Notes under the pieces: model-generated
Database searches by the model: none
Told to the model about the DNA's origin: nothing
Seen by the model: the letters and a program-made list of their open reading frames with translations, nothing else
NCBI RefSeq assembly: GCF_003025595.1
Contig: NZ_PYMI01000001.1
Span: 372,001-436,000, forward strand
Length of the DNA stretch: 64,000 nt
Direction: 5' to 3'
DNA from: Photobacterium ganghwense
Lineage (GTDB): Bacteria; Pseudomonadota; Gammaproteobacteria; Enterobacterales; Vibrionaceae
Part shown: positions 18,201-26,217 of the stretch, piece by piece
Position numbering within the stretch: the first letter of the stretch is position 1
Layout: each line of letters opens with the position of its first letter
Program-made: the position numbers and the translations under genes

Positions 18201-18448
18201 TCGACCGTGAGTTTATAAAAGAGCTGCCATGGAACCAGGATAATGTCACCATTACCCGTTCTATTGTCGAACTGGCACATAACCTGAACATGCGGGTCGT
18301 CGCGGAAGGCGTGGAAACCGATCCCCAGCAGCGTTTTCTGGCCAGCATTGGGGTCGAGGAATTTCAGGGCTATTATTTTGGTCACCCTGTCCCTGTTAAT
18401 ACGTTCGAAAATAAGTATATTACGCAGGACAACGAATCTGTCCTCTGA
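15296..18448 (+). CDS. Membrane sensor with PAS, GGDEF and EAL domains (c-di-GMP turnover)
   Basis: A 1050-residue inner-membrane protein. TM1 covers about residues 5-22, a large periplasmic sensor (Cache-like) about 30-320, and TM2 about 325-347. The cytoplasmic part has two PAS domains (about 365-480 and 490-620), a GGDEF domain with the intact motif RLGGDEFAIL at 697-706, and an EAL domain. EAL catalytic motifs are all present: GVEALLRW with E827, NISARQL, LEITES, DDFGTGYSSL, LKVDREF and VVAEGVE. Both diguanylate cyclase and phosphodiesterase activity are therefore possible. The ATG at 15296 has GGAAG 5-9 nt upstream; a longer frame from 15173 is unlikely because it puts a polar peptide before TM1. 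A run of eight G (17389-17396) lies in the GGDEF codons. Confidence 0.92.
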   Translation: MKVVLLRFLVLLIPLLSLTAVASYYIYQEDAKQLKQRIHEREQSRHISSLHITRLHFSPILEDLHYLSEKSREEFVLSGHSFDESLTILTATFKRLANTRRYYDQVRLLDENGQEVIRINSVDGNTTVVSDKQLQDKSHRPYVVEALNIPPGQIYTSPFDLNMENGRIELPYKPMIRFFSHLKVNGKSYLVGLNYLGMDYLNELTQQYGWQNSQNWLVNNEGQWLLGPDRTSAWQFMLPSNNPAVTDFNQDFPTLWQQIQLNAKGQFISGDYLYTFTRFFSGKGFSGDKPFTLPFDGADLPWTIISRVNLTNAIDELAFSQQRIIKFVAFVILILALLSGCIVLTWHLSQMLNAQRRLTRNVEDAALKYQTVLTSAPDGLITLDMQMNVLTMNPAAHKILMLPNKSLSGKNLLRLVAGGKTRKQLKELIDDLHERKVGQSNEASPVVKATIQLRGIRPRYIEIIATETTYSESDEILLNIRDVTEWSLREDKLKSLSRALEQSNDAIIITDYKGIVEYVNPSFEKQNGVRSKEIVGTQSTRLLRQSLPSNHELLKVQEQLKLGMTVQRVIAHEQDDKDVLYEEKTISPIRNSRGKISHYISTGKDITERVLFETRLQKLAHFDLLTELPNRTLLQQKIDSTINGHHRPELCVALLSVDLDHFKQVNDSFGYDFGDKLIQTVAGRIQHILRETDFLARLGGDEFAILICGEMTVEHISRLAERIITHISDPMCVDNKEVFLTASVGISLYPMDAGTADELSKHADIALYRAKEEGQNRYCYYTPEMGRESLLKLQLESELRKSIGSDQYELYYQPKVNATNHTLCGVEALLRWHNEAGEIQPPVEVIPILERSGLIIQVGQQLIRTACQQLRAWQENGVYINFALNISARQLLNSNLVETVQQAIEDFQCDPNFLELEITESVIMSDVTTALDRLVKLEALGVKIAVDDFGTGYSSLAYLSRFPIHILKVDREFIKELPWNQDNVTITRSIVELAHNLNMRVVAEGVETDPQQRFLASIGVEEFQGYYFGHPVPVNTFENKYITQDNESVL

Positions 18449-18525
18449 GCGAGCACGGGTTTTAATTGCAAATCTGCCTTTGGCGCTATACCGTTAAGAA
18501 AACCCAACGTGATTAGGTGTGTAAC

Positions 18526-18855
18526 ATGAGTTTCAGTGAGCATCTTGAAAACTACATCAAACAACGTGACCAACAACAGCAACAGGGTCAGCCATTACGA
18601 CACAAATACGTAGTTCAGGATCCGACGAACCAAAGCCTGGCACGCGAAGCAATGGCACAAGCACAGGAAGATGCTTCCCGACAGGCGACGGTTGAATCAA
18701 AGCAACCGCACTACCGGGTGAATGGCCGCTGCATGACACAAAATGAAGCCAGCGCGATGGAACAGCTAAAACCAACCAGTGCTCCGGCAAATCCTGACCG
18801 AATTGCATATATTCAACAACTGCGCAAAAACCTGAAATTGAGAAAACCCAGTTAA
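18526..18855 (+). CDS. Conserved-looking hypothetical protein, Gln-rich
   Basis: A 109-residue soluble protein that I do not recognise. It starts at ATG 18526 with AGGTG 8 nt upstream. The N-terminal third is hydrophilic and Gln-rich (QRDQQQQQGQ), the middle is Ala/Gln-rich and probably helical, and the last 20 residues are basic (YIQQLRKNLKLRKPS). No signal peptide, TM segment or cysteine cluster; a single Cys lies in NGRCMTQNEAS. It follows the GGDEF-EAL gene by 77 nt and could be co-transcribed with it, but nothing in the sequence ties the two functions. Confidence 0.65.
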   Translation: MSFSEHLENYIKQRDQQQQQGQPLRHKYVVQDPTNQSLAREAMAQAQEDASRQATVESKQPHYRVNGRCMTQNEASAMEQLKPTSAPANPDRIAYIQQLRKNLKLRKPS

Positions 18856-19464
18856 TCCCTCCCCCACTTTTGTCGCTCTTCTTTATTAACGATTCTCAGA
18901 AGAGCGATAAATTTGTGACTTCAATACAATGAAACGCTGATTTATTAATCACAATATCCCCCCTTCAATGCCGTTATCACTCTCGCGATATAATAAAAAG
19001 CCAATTAATTTCAAATTTTTTAAGTTAATTTTTGGTAGTTTTACGCAATATAATCCTGCTTTTAGTCAGATGGCTACTATTTAGCCGCAACATATTCATC
19101 CTTAACAGTTCGATTACAATTCACCAGAATGATAGTTGCTGATATTCATCGTCTTCGAAACATTCAGAGAATTGACAGGGTCATGATTTTTAAGTGCTAC
19201 AGCGGGTTTGGTGGTGAACCTTTGAGCGAATATTAAATCTGACATTTAATTTTCGCCTTCAGGTTAATTACGCCAACAATGAACAATATTTTAACAAATA
19301 CACCAAAAGCATTATCAAGATACATGAAACACATCAAAAAATTAAACAATCACAACAACATAGAAACTGGAGACCTACAACATTTTGTTCGGGATAGCAA
19401 TATATGCAGGTGCTTATTTAGGAGTTAATATGGCCACCTAAAAAAACAATGCAAAGACATAATC
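18856..19464. other. AT-rich intergenic region upstream of gltS
   Basis: About 610 nt, strongly AT-rich. It must contain the gltS promoter; a TTGACA at 19172-19177 lacks a good -10 at the right distance. No ORF, repeat or RNA gene could be supported. Confidence 0.5.
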
Positions 19465-20688
19465 ATGAATACAGTCGTACAAGTAAGTGAACTTGAATCG
19501 TTTCTGATAGCGATTATTGTGCTTTTTATTGGCTATTTCGTTAATAGCAAAGTAAAGATCTTCAGAAAGTACAATATTCCCGAGCCTATTGTCGGGGGCC
19601 TTATAGTTGCCTTGATTATTACCATTTTGCACAAGCAAGGTATCGATATTACTTTTCAGCTAAGCCTGAAAAACACACTGATGCAGATGTTTTTTGCCAC
19701 CGTTGGTCTGGCGGCCAGTTTTAAATTACTGGCTAAAGGAGGCTCTCGGGTTTTCTTATTCCTGGCCGTGGCAACCATCTTTATTGTCATTCAGAACGCC
19801 GTAGGTGTCGGAATGAGCAGCATGCTTGGCCTGGATCCGCTTCTGGGACTGATGGTGGGGTCTATTACCCTGTCTGGTGGTCATGGAACCGGTGCAGCTT
19901 GGTCACAAACCTACAGTGAGCTGTTCAATCTGAACACTTTGGAGCTGTCGATGGCAGCCGCGACCTTCGGCCTGGTAATGGGTGGCATCATTGGTGGCCC
20001 TGTCGCTCAGCGACTGATTAACAAATTCAATCTTAAATCGGATTTTGGCCCGGGTGAGAAACATCATGTTGAGCATCCTGATCTGGTGACGTATATCGAT
20101 CATGAAGAAGATCGCATCACCGCCAAGAACACGATTGAAACCCTGTTTATTCTGTTAATCTGTGTCGCGGGTGCCGCTCACTTTAAAGCGTTTGTGGATA
20201 GCTTTGGAATCAGCTGGCTTCGTATCCCGGACTTTGTCTACGCCCTCTTTATTGGTGTTTTCATCACCAATGTGTGTGAGACAACCAAGGCTTACAAGGT
20301 CAACACGGAAACCGTGGATGCCCTGGGCACTATCTCTCTGTCGCTCTTCCTGGCGATGGCATTGATGAGCCTGCAACTGTGGGAACTGCTGGGTCTGGCT
20401 CTGCCGATGCTGATTATTCTGTCGGTACAGACTCTGTGTCTGGCTGCGTTTGCCTACTTTGTGACATTCCGAATGATGGGCAGTAGCTATGATGCAGCGG
20501 TCATTGCCGGAGGCCACTGTGGCTTCGGTATGGGGGCGACCCCGACGGCAGTAATGAACATGGGCTCGCTGGTCTCTCGTAACGGGCCATCTCCGCAGGC
20601 ATTCATGATAGTCCCTATCGTCGGCGCGTTCTTCATTGATATCGCTAACCTAGTGGTACTACAAGCCTATATCAGCTTTATCCAGTAA
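19465..20688 (+). CDS. gltS: Sodium/glutamate symporter GltS
   Basis: A 407-residue inner-membrane protein with about ten TM segments, matching GltS length and pattern. Characteristic stretches are the two re-entrant motifs SGGHGTGAAWSQTY (about residue 138) and GGHCGFGMGATPTAVMNMGS (about 350) in the two inverted halves, and FRKYNIPEPIVGGLI in the N-terminal part. It imports L-glutamate with Na+, in keeping with a marine host. It is monocistronic, with a terminator 18 nt after the stop. Confidence 0.95.
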   Translation: MNTVVQVSELESFLIAIIVLFIGYFVNSKVKIFRKYNIPEPIVGGLIVALIITILHKQGIDITFQLSLKNTLMQMFFATVGLAASFKLLAKGGSRVFLFLAVATIFIVIQNAVGVGMSSMLGLDPLLGLMVGSITLSGGHGTGAAWSQTYSELFNLNTLELSMAAATFGLVMGGIIGGPVAQRLINKFNLKSDFGPGEKHHVEHPDLVTYIDHEEDRITAKNTIETLFILLICVAGAAHFKAFVDSFGISWLRIPDFVYALFIGVFITNVCETTKAYKVNTETVDALGTISLSLFLAMALMSLQLWELLGLALPMLIILSVQTLCLAAFAYFVTFRMMGSSYDAAVIAGGHCGFGMGATPTAVMNMGSLVSRNGPSPQAFMIVPIVGAFFIDIANLVVLQAYISFIQ

Positions 20689-20705
20689 GTCGCCACTTAC
20701 TCATG

Positions 20706-20740
20706 AAAAGGCCAGGTTAATCACCTGGCCTTTTCTGTTT
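20706..20740 (+). terminator. Rho-independent terminator of gltS
   Basis: Perfect 12-bp stem aaaaggccaggt/acctggcctttt (20706-20717 with 20723-20734), loop taatc, then CTGTTT. Confidence 0.88.
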
Positions 20741-20964
20741 CAGGAATCCACAGCTATTATTATCTTAGCGGTTCGCTGTATGCGGCATTGTTCGCAAGAG
20801 CACGATAAAGTAATCAGCGCCATACAAACGTTGTATTACGACAATAATGACTTTCTTCACTCTGGGTGCGCTAGGAACCGAAAGCAACACGGTAGTGCCG
20901 TACACGCTTTCTCACGAGGCCGTTGCAAGCGGTGGTCCATAAGCTGAAATTACGGAGTATCACG

Positions 20965-21201
20965 ATGTTAGGTGAAAATCACTCGCTCTTCATTGAGTAC
21001 CCAGAACTAAGTGACAGAATCAAAGAACTGAAGACATCCGATGAACACTTTAAAAGGATGGCAGATCGTTATCATCATCTTGACCATAAAATTCGAGGTT
21101 TAGAAGGCAGCAACATTCCGACAGACGACCACCACTTCACGCAACTCAAACTTGAACGCCTCCAGCTTAAAGACAAAATCTTCAGTATCCTTTCAAACTA
21201 A
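20965..21201 (+). CDS. DUF465 / YdcH-like small coiled-coil protein
   Basis: A 78-residue protein of the YdcH/DUF465 family: MLGENHSLFIEYPELSDRIK, then long amphipathic helices with FKRMADRYHHLDHKIRGLE and LKLERLQLKDKIFSIL. The function is unknown. The start at 20965 has CGGAG 7 nt upstream; an upstream in-frame extension to 20923 lacks family similarity. A GC-rich hairpin (21225-21249) follows. Confidence 0.85.
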   Translation: MLGENHSLFIEYPELSDRIKELKTSDEHFKRMADRYHHLDHKIRGLEGSNIPTDDHHFTQLKLERLQLKDKIFSILSN

Positions 21202-21224
21202 CACACGCTCCCGATATAGCGCCC

Positions 21225-21249
21225 TCCCCGCCATCCTGTATGGCGGGGA
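21225..21249 (+). terminator. Hairpin after the YdcH-like gene
   Basis: A 9-bp GC-rich stem tccccgcca/tggcgggga with a 7-nt loop. Only a short T run follows, so its strength as a terminator is uncertain. Confidence 0.5.
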
Positions 21250-21520
21250 AACATTTTCCTGCATTCCCCTGCACACCTGAAGCCGCATGTAACCCATTGA
21301 ATTACGATGTTATAAATGAAAACAAACCGATGACAGCTGTTATCCGCCCGACAAACATTTGTAACAGGATGTGTCTATCTGTTTTCTGTCAAAAAAATAT
21401 TGATAGAATCCGCGCTCCCTTGGCAAAAATGTCATTTTTGTTGATTAAAGACAAAAAAATTTTAGTAGAAAGCCCGCTGTCTTCGCGGTAGCGGCTTTGT
21501 TCGTGGTGACTGAGAGCAAA
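21250..21520. other. Leader region of the OFA-type transporter gene
   Basis: This stretch has no credible ORF. It contains an interrupted inverted repeat aaagcc(c)gct/agcggcttt (21469-21498) about 22 nt before the transporter start, and a palindromic aaaatgtcattttt around 21426-21439. These could shape the mRNA leader or bind a regulator; no known riboswitch pattern was recognised. Confidence 0.4.
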
Positions 21521-22747
21521 ATGAAAAAATTTGATAGAGCTAAGCAGATCCTGCTGGCAGGTTTCTGTATTAACTTATGTATGGGCATTCTGTACGCTTG
21601 GAGTGTATTTAAGCAAGCGCTAGTCGTTGACCTGGGTTGGTCTAATGCTGATGCCTCAATGCCTTATACTGTCGCGGTCATCGCGTTCTCTGTATCTCTG
21701 CTGATTGCAGGCGTGCTGCAAGACCGCATGGGTCCACGCCGTATCCTGATTCTGGGTACCGTAATGGTGGGCCTGGGTATGATCATTTCCAGCTTTGCGA
21801 CGTCACCACTTCTGCTGATTCTGACTTTTGGCCTGATGACCGGTTGCGGTATCGGTTTTGGTTACGCCTGTCTGGCACCATCAGCCATGAAATGGTTCCA
21901 CCCGTCGAAGAAAGGCCTGGTAAACGGTCTGATTGCTGCAGGCTTTGGTCTGGCTGCGGTTTACCTGGCTCCTTTGACGTCCAGCCTGATTGGCACCTTC
22001 GGTATCAATACCAGCTTCATGATTCTGGGTGTGGCTGTCCTGCTGATTGCAGTGCCATTGGCATGTACCATCAACAACCCACCAGCCGGTTACCAGCCAG
22101 AAGCACCTGCCAATGCCGCGAACAAGCCAGCGTCTAAACCGGTTGACATCAACTGGCGTGCAATGGTCAAAACCCCGCAGTTCTATTCACTGTGGCTGAT
22201 GTTTGCACTGGCTTCATCGGCAGGTCTGATGGTGATCGGTAACATCACCTCTATTGCCGCCCAACAGGCTAACATCACCGAAGCCGCTTACCTGGTTGTG
22301 ATCCTGTCTATCTTCAACTCTGGTGGCCGTGTCGTTGCAGGTATCCTGTCTGATAAGATTGGCGGCGTGAAAACCCTGATGCTTGCCTTCATCATGCAAG
22401 GCATCAACATGGCGCTGTTTGCGAGCTTCAATTCAGACTTTACGCTGATGATTGGCGCAGCACTGGCAGGTGTCGGTTACGGCACCCTGCTGGCAGTGTT
22501 CCCATCTATTACTGCTGATTACTACGGTCTGAAAAACTACGGTGCAAACTACGGCGTACTTTACACCGCATGGGGTATCAGTGGCTTTATCGGTCCTGTG
22601 GTTGCAGCAGTCGCGGTTGACACAACCGGTACTTACACACTGGCTTACACGATCTGTGCCTGTATGATGGCAGTAGCAGTCTTCCTGTCTTTCATCACCA
22701 AGCCTGTCGATGCCGTTGCGCTGGAAAGCAAACTCGCTAAGGCGTAA
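21521..22747 (+). CDS. OFA (oxalate/formate antiporter) family MFS transporter
   Basis: A 408-residue 12-TM major facilitator. The N-terminal segment GFCINLCMGILYAWSVFKQA, the A-motif GVLQDRMGPRR and CGIGFGYACLAPSAMKWF are typical of the OFA family (OxlT, and E. coli YhjX). The substrate is probably a small carboxylate, but it cannot be told from sequence. I use ATG 21521 (MKKFDRAKQILL); the frame extends 8 codons upstream without a better start. The gene uses few codon types and looks highly expressed. A terminator follows. Confidence 0.85.
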   Translation: MKKFDRAKQILLAGFCINLCMGILYAWSVFKQALVVDLGWSNADASMPYTVAVIAFSVSLLIAGVLQDRMGPRRILILGTVMVGLGMIISSFATSPLLLILTFGLMTGCGIGFGYACLAPSAMKWFHPSKKGLVNGLIAAGFGLAAVYLAPLTSSLIGTFGINTSFMILGVAVLLIAVPLACTINNPPAGYQPEAPANAANKPASKPVDINWRAMVKTPQFYSLWLMFALASSAGLMVIGNITSIAAQQANITEAAYLVVILSIFNSGGRVVAGILSDKIGGVKTLMLAFIMQGINMALFASFNSDFTLMIGAALAGVGYGTLLAVFPSITADYYGLKNYGANYGVLYTAWGISGFIGPVVAAVAVDTTGTYTLAYTICACMMAVAVFLSFITKPVDAVALESKLAKA

Positions 22748-22775
22748 CCCGCACCACGTACGATGAAACCCAATC

Positions 22776-22807
22776 AAGCGCAGCTCAGGCTGCGCTTTTT
22801 TATTTTT
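22776..22807 (+). terminator. Rho-independent terminator of the OFA transporter gene
   Basis: 9-bp stem aagcgcagc/gctgcgctt (22776-22784 with 22789-22797), loop tcag, followed by TTTTTATTTTT. Confidence 0.9.
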
Positions 22808-22810
22808 AGA

Positions 22811-22898
22811 ACAACTGTCGCATGTCTCATGCGGTCTTGCGAGGTTCTGAAGCCAATCTTAAGATTGGTGCGAAATCTTATGAGACAACGCAGGTTGC
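22811..22898. other. Structured intergenic element with nested inverted repeats
   Basis: An outer imperfect inverted repeat, including tgtctcat (22823-22830) with atgagaca (22880-22887) and caac/gttg further out, encloses a perfect 16-bp palindrome ccaatcttaagattgg (22853-22868). It lies just after the OFA transporter terminator and 330 nt before the cytochrome gene. It could be a small structured RNA, a palindromic repeat element or a protein-binding site. The overlapping 82-codon frame starting at 22822 is not convincing as a gene. Confidence 0.45.
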
Positions 22899-23231
22899 AT
22901 ATTTACACCTCCCCGATTGGCTTAAAAAGCTCTCAGAAAAATTGTCCTATTTTGTGGTGAGTTATCGTCAGAATATTCATAGCTGGCATAAAAAAGCCTT
23001 AGTCCAGCTTTGGGACATATCCTCACTTTCGCTACCCGCATCGCGGATAAGACTGAATTATTACCCCTAATGCAATTGTCTATATTTCCGGCTTAATTTC
23101 TAAATCAATAAAAGTACCGTTATTCACAAAGTTAATAATCAAGACTTCGCGTTTCACCCATCTTTATTTCACGAGTTTCCGCTCGTAATAAAAAACTAAC
23201 AGTTTGTAAAAATGGAAGTTAGGGGTGAGTG
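22899..23231. other. Upstream region of the di-heme cytochrome gene
   Basis: About 330 nt, increasingly AT-rich toward the gene. It presumably holds the promoter. Nothing specific recognised. Confidence 0.4.
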
Positions 23232-25544
23232 ATGAACGAAGTGAAGTTTTCTAAAAAACGTCAACTTCAAGCGATAATAGCGTCATGCATATTAGGCTTA
23301 ACCGCCAGTATCGCGATCGCTGAAGTGGCCGAACCAACACCGGAGCCTGTCGATCTCTCTGTACTGAAATCGATGAAAGGGATCCAGCCCGCGCCCGTTT
23401 ACGGGATAGAAAAATATGTCAAAGACAAAAATGCCGCGATTAAATTAGGTAAAGCACTTTTTTGGGAAATGCAGGCAGGTAGCCAGGGGCAAAGTTGTGC
23501 CAGTTGTCACTTCCACGCAGGGGCTGATAACAGGATTAAAAACCAGCTTAGCCCCGGTTTAAAACATACCGAAGAAGACAAACGTGAGATTTTTGACCCG
23601 ACCCGTACTGGTCATGGTGGTCCTAACTACACACTGAAGAAAGAAGATTTCCCATTCCGTGTGTATCAAAACCCAGACGATCGTGAATCTTATGTAATGT
23701 TCGACAGTGATGACGTTGTCTCGTCTCAAGGGGTATTTGCCAGTACCTTCGATGATCTGTTTGGTGCCGACTACGACCAACACTTCACCGATGGCCGTGA
23801 GGGATGTACCAACATCAATGACATCTTCCATGTCACCAACATTGGTACCCGCCGGGTTGAGCCACGTAACACGCCTACCGTCATTAACGCCATTTTCAAC
23901 TTCCGTAACTTCTGGGATGGCCGGGCGAATAACGTGTTCAATGGAATTGACCCATTTGGCCGTCGCAACAAAGATGCCAAAGTTATGCACTTTGATCGCT
24001 ACAGCAACACGATTAACCTGAAGGAAGTGAATCTGGTTAACTCCAGTGCTGCATCTCAGGCGGTAGGGCCTCCAGGAAGTGATTTTGAGATGACCTGTGC
24101 ATCCAAAGCCTTCCAGTCCATGGCAAAAAAACTGCTGCGTCTGGTTCCTCTGGGGCTGCAGCAAGTCGACAAAACCGATAGCGTACTGGGTTATCTGAGT
24201 GCCTACCCTAACAATGGTCTGCGTACGAGCTATCGTCAGATGATTCAGGATGCTTTCCATGAAGATCTCTGGGGCTACAGCCGTAAGATCGATGACTTTG
24301 AGCAAATCGAGCACAACTTCAGCCTGTTCTGGGGTTTGGCCATTCAGCTCTATGAAGCGACGCTGATTTCAGATGACTCACGTTATGACCAATATGTAGA
24401 AGGTGATAAATACGCATTGACTGACGAAGAAATCAAAGGGATGGAACTGTTTGTCGGGAAAGGTAAGTGTATTAACTGTCATAGTGGGCCTGAGTTCTCG
24501 AAAGCCGCAACCCATCTGAACCCTGAGCAACAGGAAGGGGGTCTGGTTGAACGGATGATCATGGGCGATAACAACGCGGCGATCTACGATAACGGCTTCT
24601 ACAACATCGGTGTACGTCCAACCAAGGAAGACATTGGGTTAGGTGGTGATGATCCTTGGGGCAACCCACTCTCTTTCACTCGTCAGGCGCAGCAAATGGC
24701 CGCGGGTAAGAATGTGCCGGATAGCTTCGAAGTCGACCACAATACGTTTGAAGTCGATCCAAATGAACCGGTTAAATCTGACGAGCGGAATGCGGTTGAT
24801 GGTTCCTTCAAAGTACCAAGTTTGCGCAATGTTGAGCTGACCGGCCCATACATGCACAACGGCAGCATGTCGACCCTGTTCCAGGTAGTGACTTTCTATA
24901 ACCGTGGTGGTAACCGTGAAGACATGATGGAAGGACACGGCGACTCAACCGGATTTGGTGAAAACGGTTCTAACCTGGATCCAGACATCAATAACCTGGG
25001 ACTGACTCTGGAAGAGAAATACGCGCTTGTCGCGTTCCTGAAAACGCTGACAGATGAGCGGGTTCGCTGGGAGAAAGCACCGTTTGACCATCCACAGCTG
25101 CACGTACCTGTCGGTGCCATCGGTGATGAATACGCGGTCACTGATAACGGCAACGGTATCGCGGAAGAAGAATGGATGGAAGTGCCTATGGTTGGTGCTG
25201 GCGGTCGCTATGCCAAAGGGCTGTCTCCAATCGAACCATTCATGAATGACAAGCCGGTTAGTTCGGTATACGCCAAGGATGACTACCCTTCAGTGAAATA
25301 CCGGTACAAAGTGACATTTGATGTAACAAGCAATGATTACGCTGACGGCGCAACTATCGATATGAACAGCGTCAACGTGATCAATGGCCCGGACCCACTG
25401 CTCGGTAAACTGGAAAATCATGGTAACGGCAGCTTTACCTACACCGCGACTCGTGCCAAGGATGCTACTTTTACTTACACCGTGAAAGACAGCTATGGAA
25501 ACCTATCGAATGTCGCCACAGTGACCATCAAAGTCTCTTACTAA
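23232..25544 (+). CDS. Secreted di-heme cytochrome c peroxidase / MauG-like protein with C-terminal Ig-like domain
   Basis: A 770-residue exported protein. The signal peptide (about 1-32, ending SIAIA) is followed by a di-heme cytochrome c peroxidase/MauG-type region with two heme-attachment motifs: CASCH at 89-93 and CINCH at 413-417. The roughly 320-residue spacing is much longer than in classical CcpA, and the intervening part contains GTRRVEPRNTPTVINAIFN and NFRNFWDGRANNVFNG, which are family-typical. The region FKVPSLRNVELTGPYMHNGS is the conserved C-terminal signature of the fold. After about residue 690 comes a cadherin/Ig-like module (VTFDVTSNDYADGATI to the end). It probably reduces peroxide or oxidises an unknown substrate in the periplasm or outside. 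GTG at 23229 directly precedes the chosen ATG; AGGGG is upstream. Confidence 0.88.
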   Translation: MNEVKFSKKRQLQAIIASCILGLTASIAIAEVAEPTPEPVDLSVLKSMKGIQPAPVYGIEKYVKDKNAAIKLGKALFWEMQAGSQGQSCASCHFHAGADNRIKNQLSPGLKHTEEDKREIFDPTRTGHGGPNYTLKKEDFPFRVYQNPDDRESYVMFDSDDVVSSQGVFASTFDDLFGADYDQHFTDGREGCTNINDIFHVTNIGTRRVEPRNTPTVINAIFNFRNFWDGRANNVFNGIDPFGRRNKDAKVMHFDRYSNTINLKEVNLVNSSAASQAVGPPGSDFEMTCASKAFQSMAKKLLRLVPLGLQQVDKTDSVLGYLSAYPNNGLRTSYRQMIQDAFHEDLWGYSRKIDDFEQIEHNFSLFWGLAIQLYEATLISDDSRYDQYVEGDKYALTDEEIKGMELFVGKGKCINCHSGPEFSKAATHLNPEQQEGGLVERMIMGDNNAAIYDNGFYNIGVRPTKEDIGLGGDDPWGNPLSFTRQAQQMAAGKNVPDSFEVDHNTFEVDPNEPVKSDERNAVDGSFKVPSLRNVELTGPYMHNGSMSTLFQVVTFYNRGGNREDMMEGHGDSTGFGENGSNLDPDINNLGLTLEEKYALVAFLKTLTDERVRWEKAPFDHPQLHVPVGAIGDEYAVTDNGNGIAEEEWMEVPMVGAGGRYAKGLSPIEPFMNDKPVSSVYAKDDYPSVKYRYKVTFDVTSNDYADGATIDMNSVNVINGPDPLLGKLENHGNGSFTYTATRAKDATFTYTVKDSYGNLSNVATVTIKVSY

Positions 25545-25566
25545 CTTACAGAAGCAATATCATAAT

Positions 25567-25597
25567 AAAACGCCCCGTCCTGCGACGGGGCGTTTTT
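25567..25597 (+). terminator. Rho-independent terminator of the di-heme cytochrome gene
   Basis: 12-bp stem aaacgccccgtc/gacggggcgttt (25568-25579 with 25584-25595), loop ctgc, with a T run. Confidence 0.92.
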
Positions 25598-25700
25598 ACG
25601 TGTTTGATGGTGCCAACAGGCTTGATGATACCAGCAGTTTTGCTGCTGCCAGCGGTATGGCTATGCCGACAAGATTGGGACGGATCATTCAGGCATAAAT

Positions 25701-25726
25701 AAACCGCTGACAATGCAGCGGTTTTT
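25701..25726 (-). terminator. Hairpin 3' of tRNA-Ser
   Basis: Perfect 9-bp stem aaaccgctg/cagcggttt around a 6-nt loop, about 10 nt downstream of the tRNA 3' end. The T run is stronger in the plus direction, so it may act on both strands. Confidence 0.6.
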
Positions 25727-25733
25727 TCGAATG

Positions 25734-25824
25734 TGGCGGAGAGATAGGGATTTGAACCCTAGATACGCTATTAACGTATGCCGGTTTTCAAGACCGGTGC
25801 TTTCAACCACTCAGCCATCTCTCC
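25734..25824 (-). tRNA. tRNA-Ser (anticodon TGA)
   Basis: On the minus strand the gene reads GGAGAGATGGCTGAG... and ends ...CTCTCC-G-CCA. The acceptor stem is GGAGAGA/TCTCTCC and the anticodon stem-loop CCGGTCTTGAAAACCGG gives TGA. It has the long variable arm of a class II tRNA (TACGTTAATAGCGTA) and the T-arm GGGTTCAAATCCC. CCA is encoded. Confidence 0.96.
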
Positions 25825-25835
25825 GTGAGCCAAGA

Positions 25836-25864
25836 ATACTAATCATCCCGCAGCCTGCTGTAAA
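25836..25864 (-). promoter_or_regulatory. Promoter of tRNA-Ser
   Basis: On the minus strand TTTACA (25859-25864) and TAGTAT (25836-25841) are separated by exactly 17 nt, and the -10 element ends 12 nt before the mature 5' end. Confidence 0.65.
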
Positions 25865-26217
25865 GCCTTTTATTGGCACTTGTGATTGATTGTTCAAACA
25901 ACCAACAAGACTGCTATGAAACCACCAAAGCTAAGCAATCAAAACTAGTCATCAAACCCAGCCATAAAAAACCAGCCATAAAATGCTATTCATAAAACCT
26001 GGCCATCAAATGAAACTACCGAATCCAACCTTTTCATAATAAGCCACTAGAGGGTACATCGATCAGCCTTGATCCTTTGAGTAAACCACTAGCAGTATTT
26101 CAAACTGTTTCTATACTCAATAGTGACAAGAAAAACAGATAGTTAATATTCACTCTTCCGGGTGAGGCCATTCCGTGCCGATTATTCTCATTGCAGAAGG
26201 AATGACAGGACGTATTT
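25865..26217. other. Intergenic region upstream of the lipid-anchored binding protein
   Basis: About 350 nt. It contains a degenerate 13-14-nt repeat array (listed separately) and presumably the promoter of the downstream gene. No ORF or RNA gene is supported. Confidence 0.5.
25949..26016. repeat. Degenerate 13-14-nt tandem repeat array
   Basis: Five units of the pattern (c/t)cat(a/c)aaa(n)4-6 in a row: 25949-25961, 25962-25975, 25976-25989, 25990-26002 and 26003-26016. The second and third share ccataaaa. Confidence 0.6.

Noticed and set aside
19172..19200. Promoter of gltS based on TTGACA at 19172
   Set aside because: No acceptable -10 box lies 16-18 nt downstream, and the site is nearly 300 nt from the start codon.
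22822..23070. An 82-codon plus-strand frame before the di-heme cytochrome gene
   Set aside because: It begins inside the nested inverted repeat, has no ribosome binding site and no recognisable pattern; treated as non-coding.
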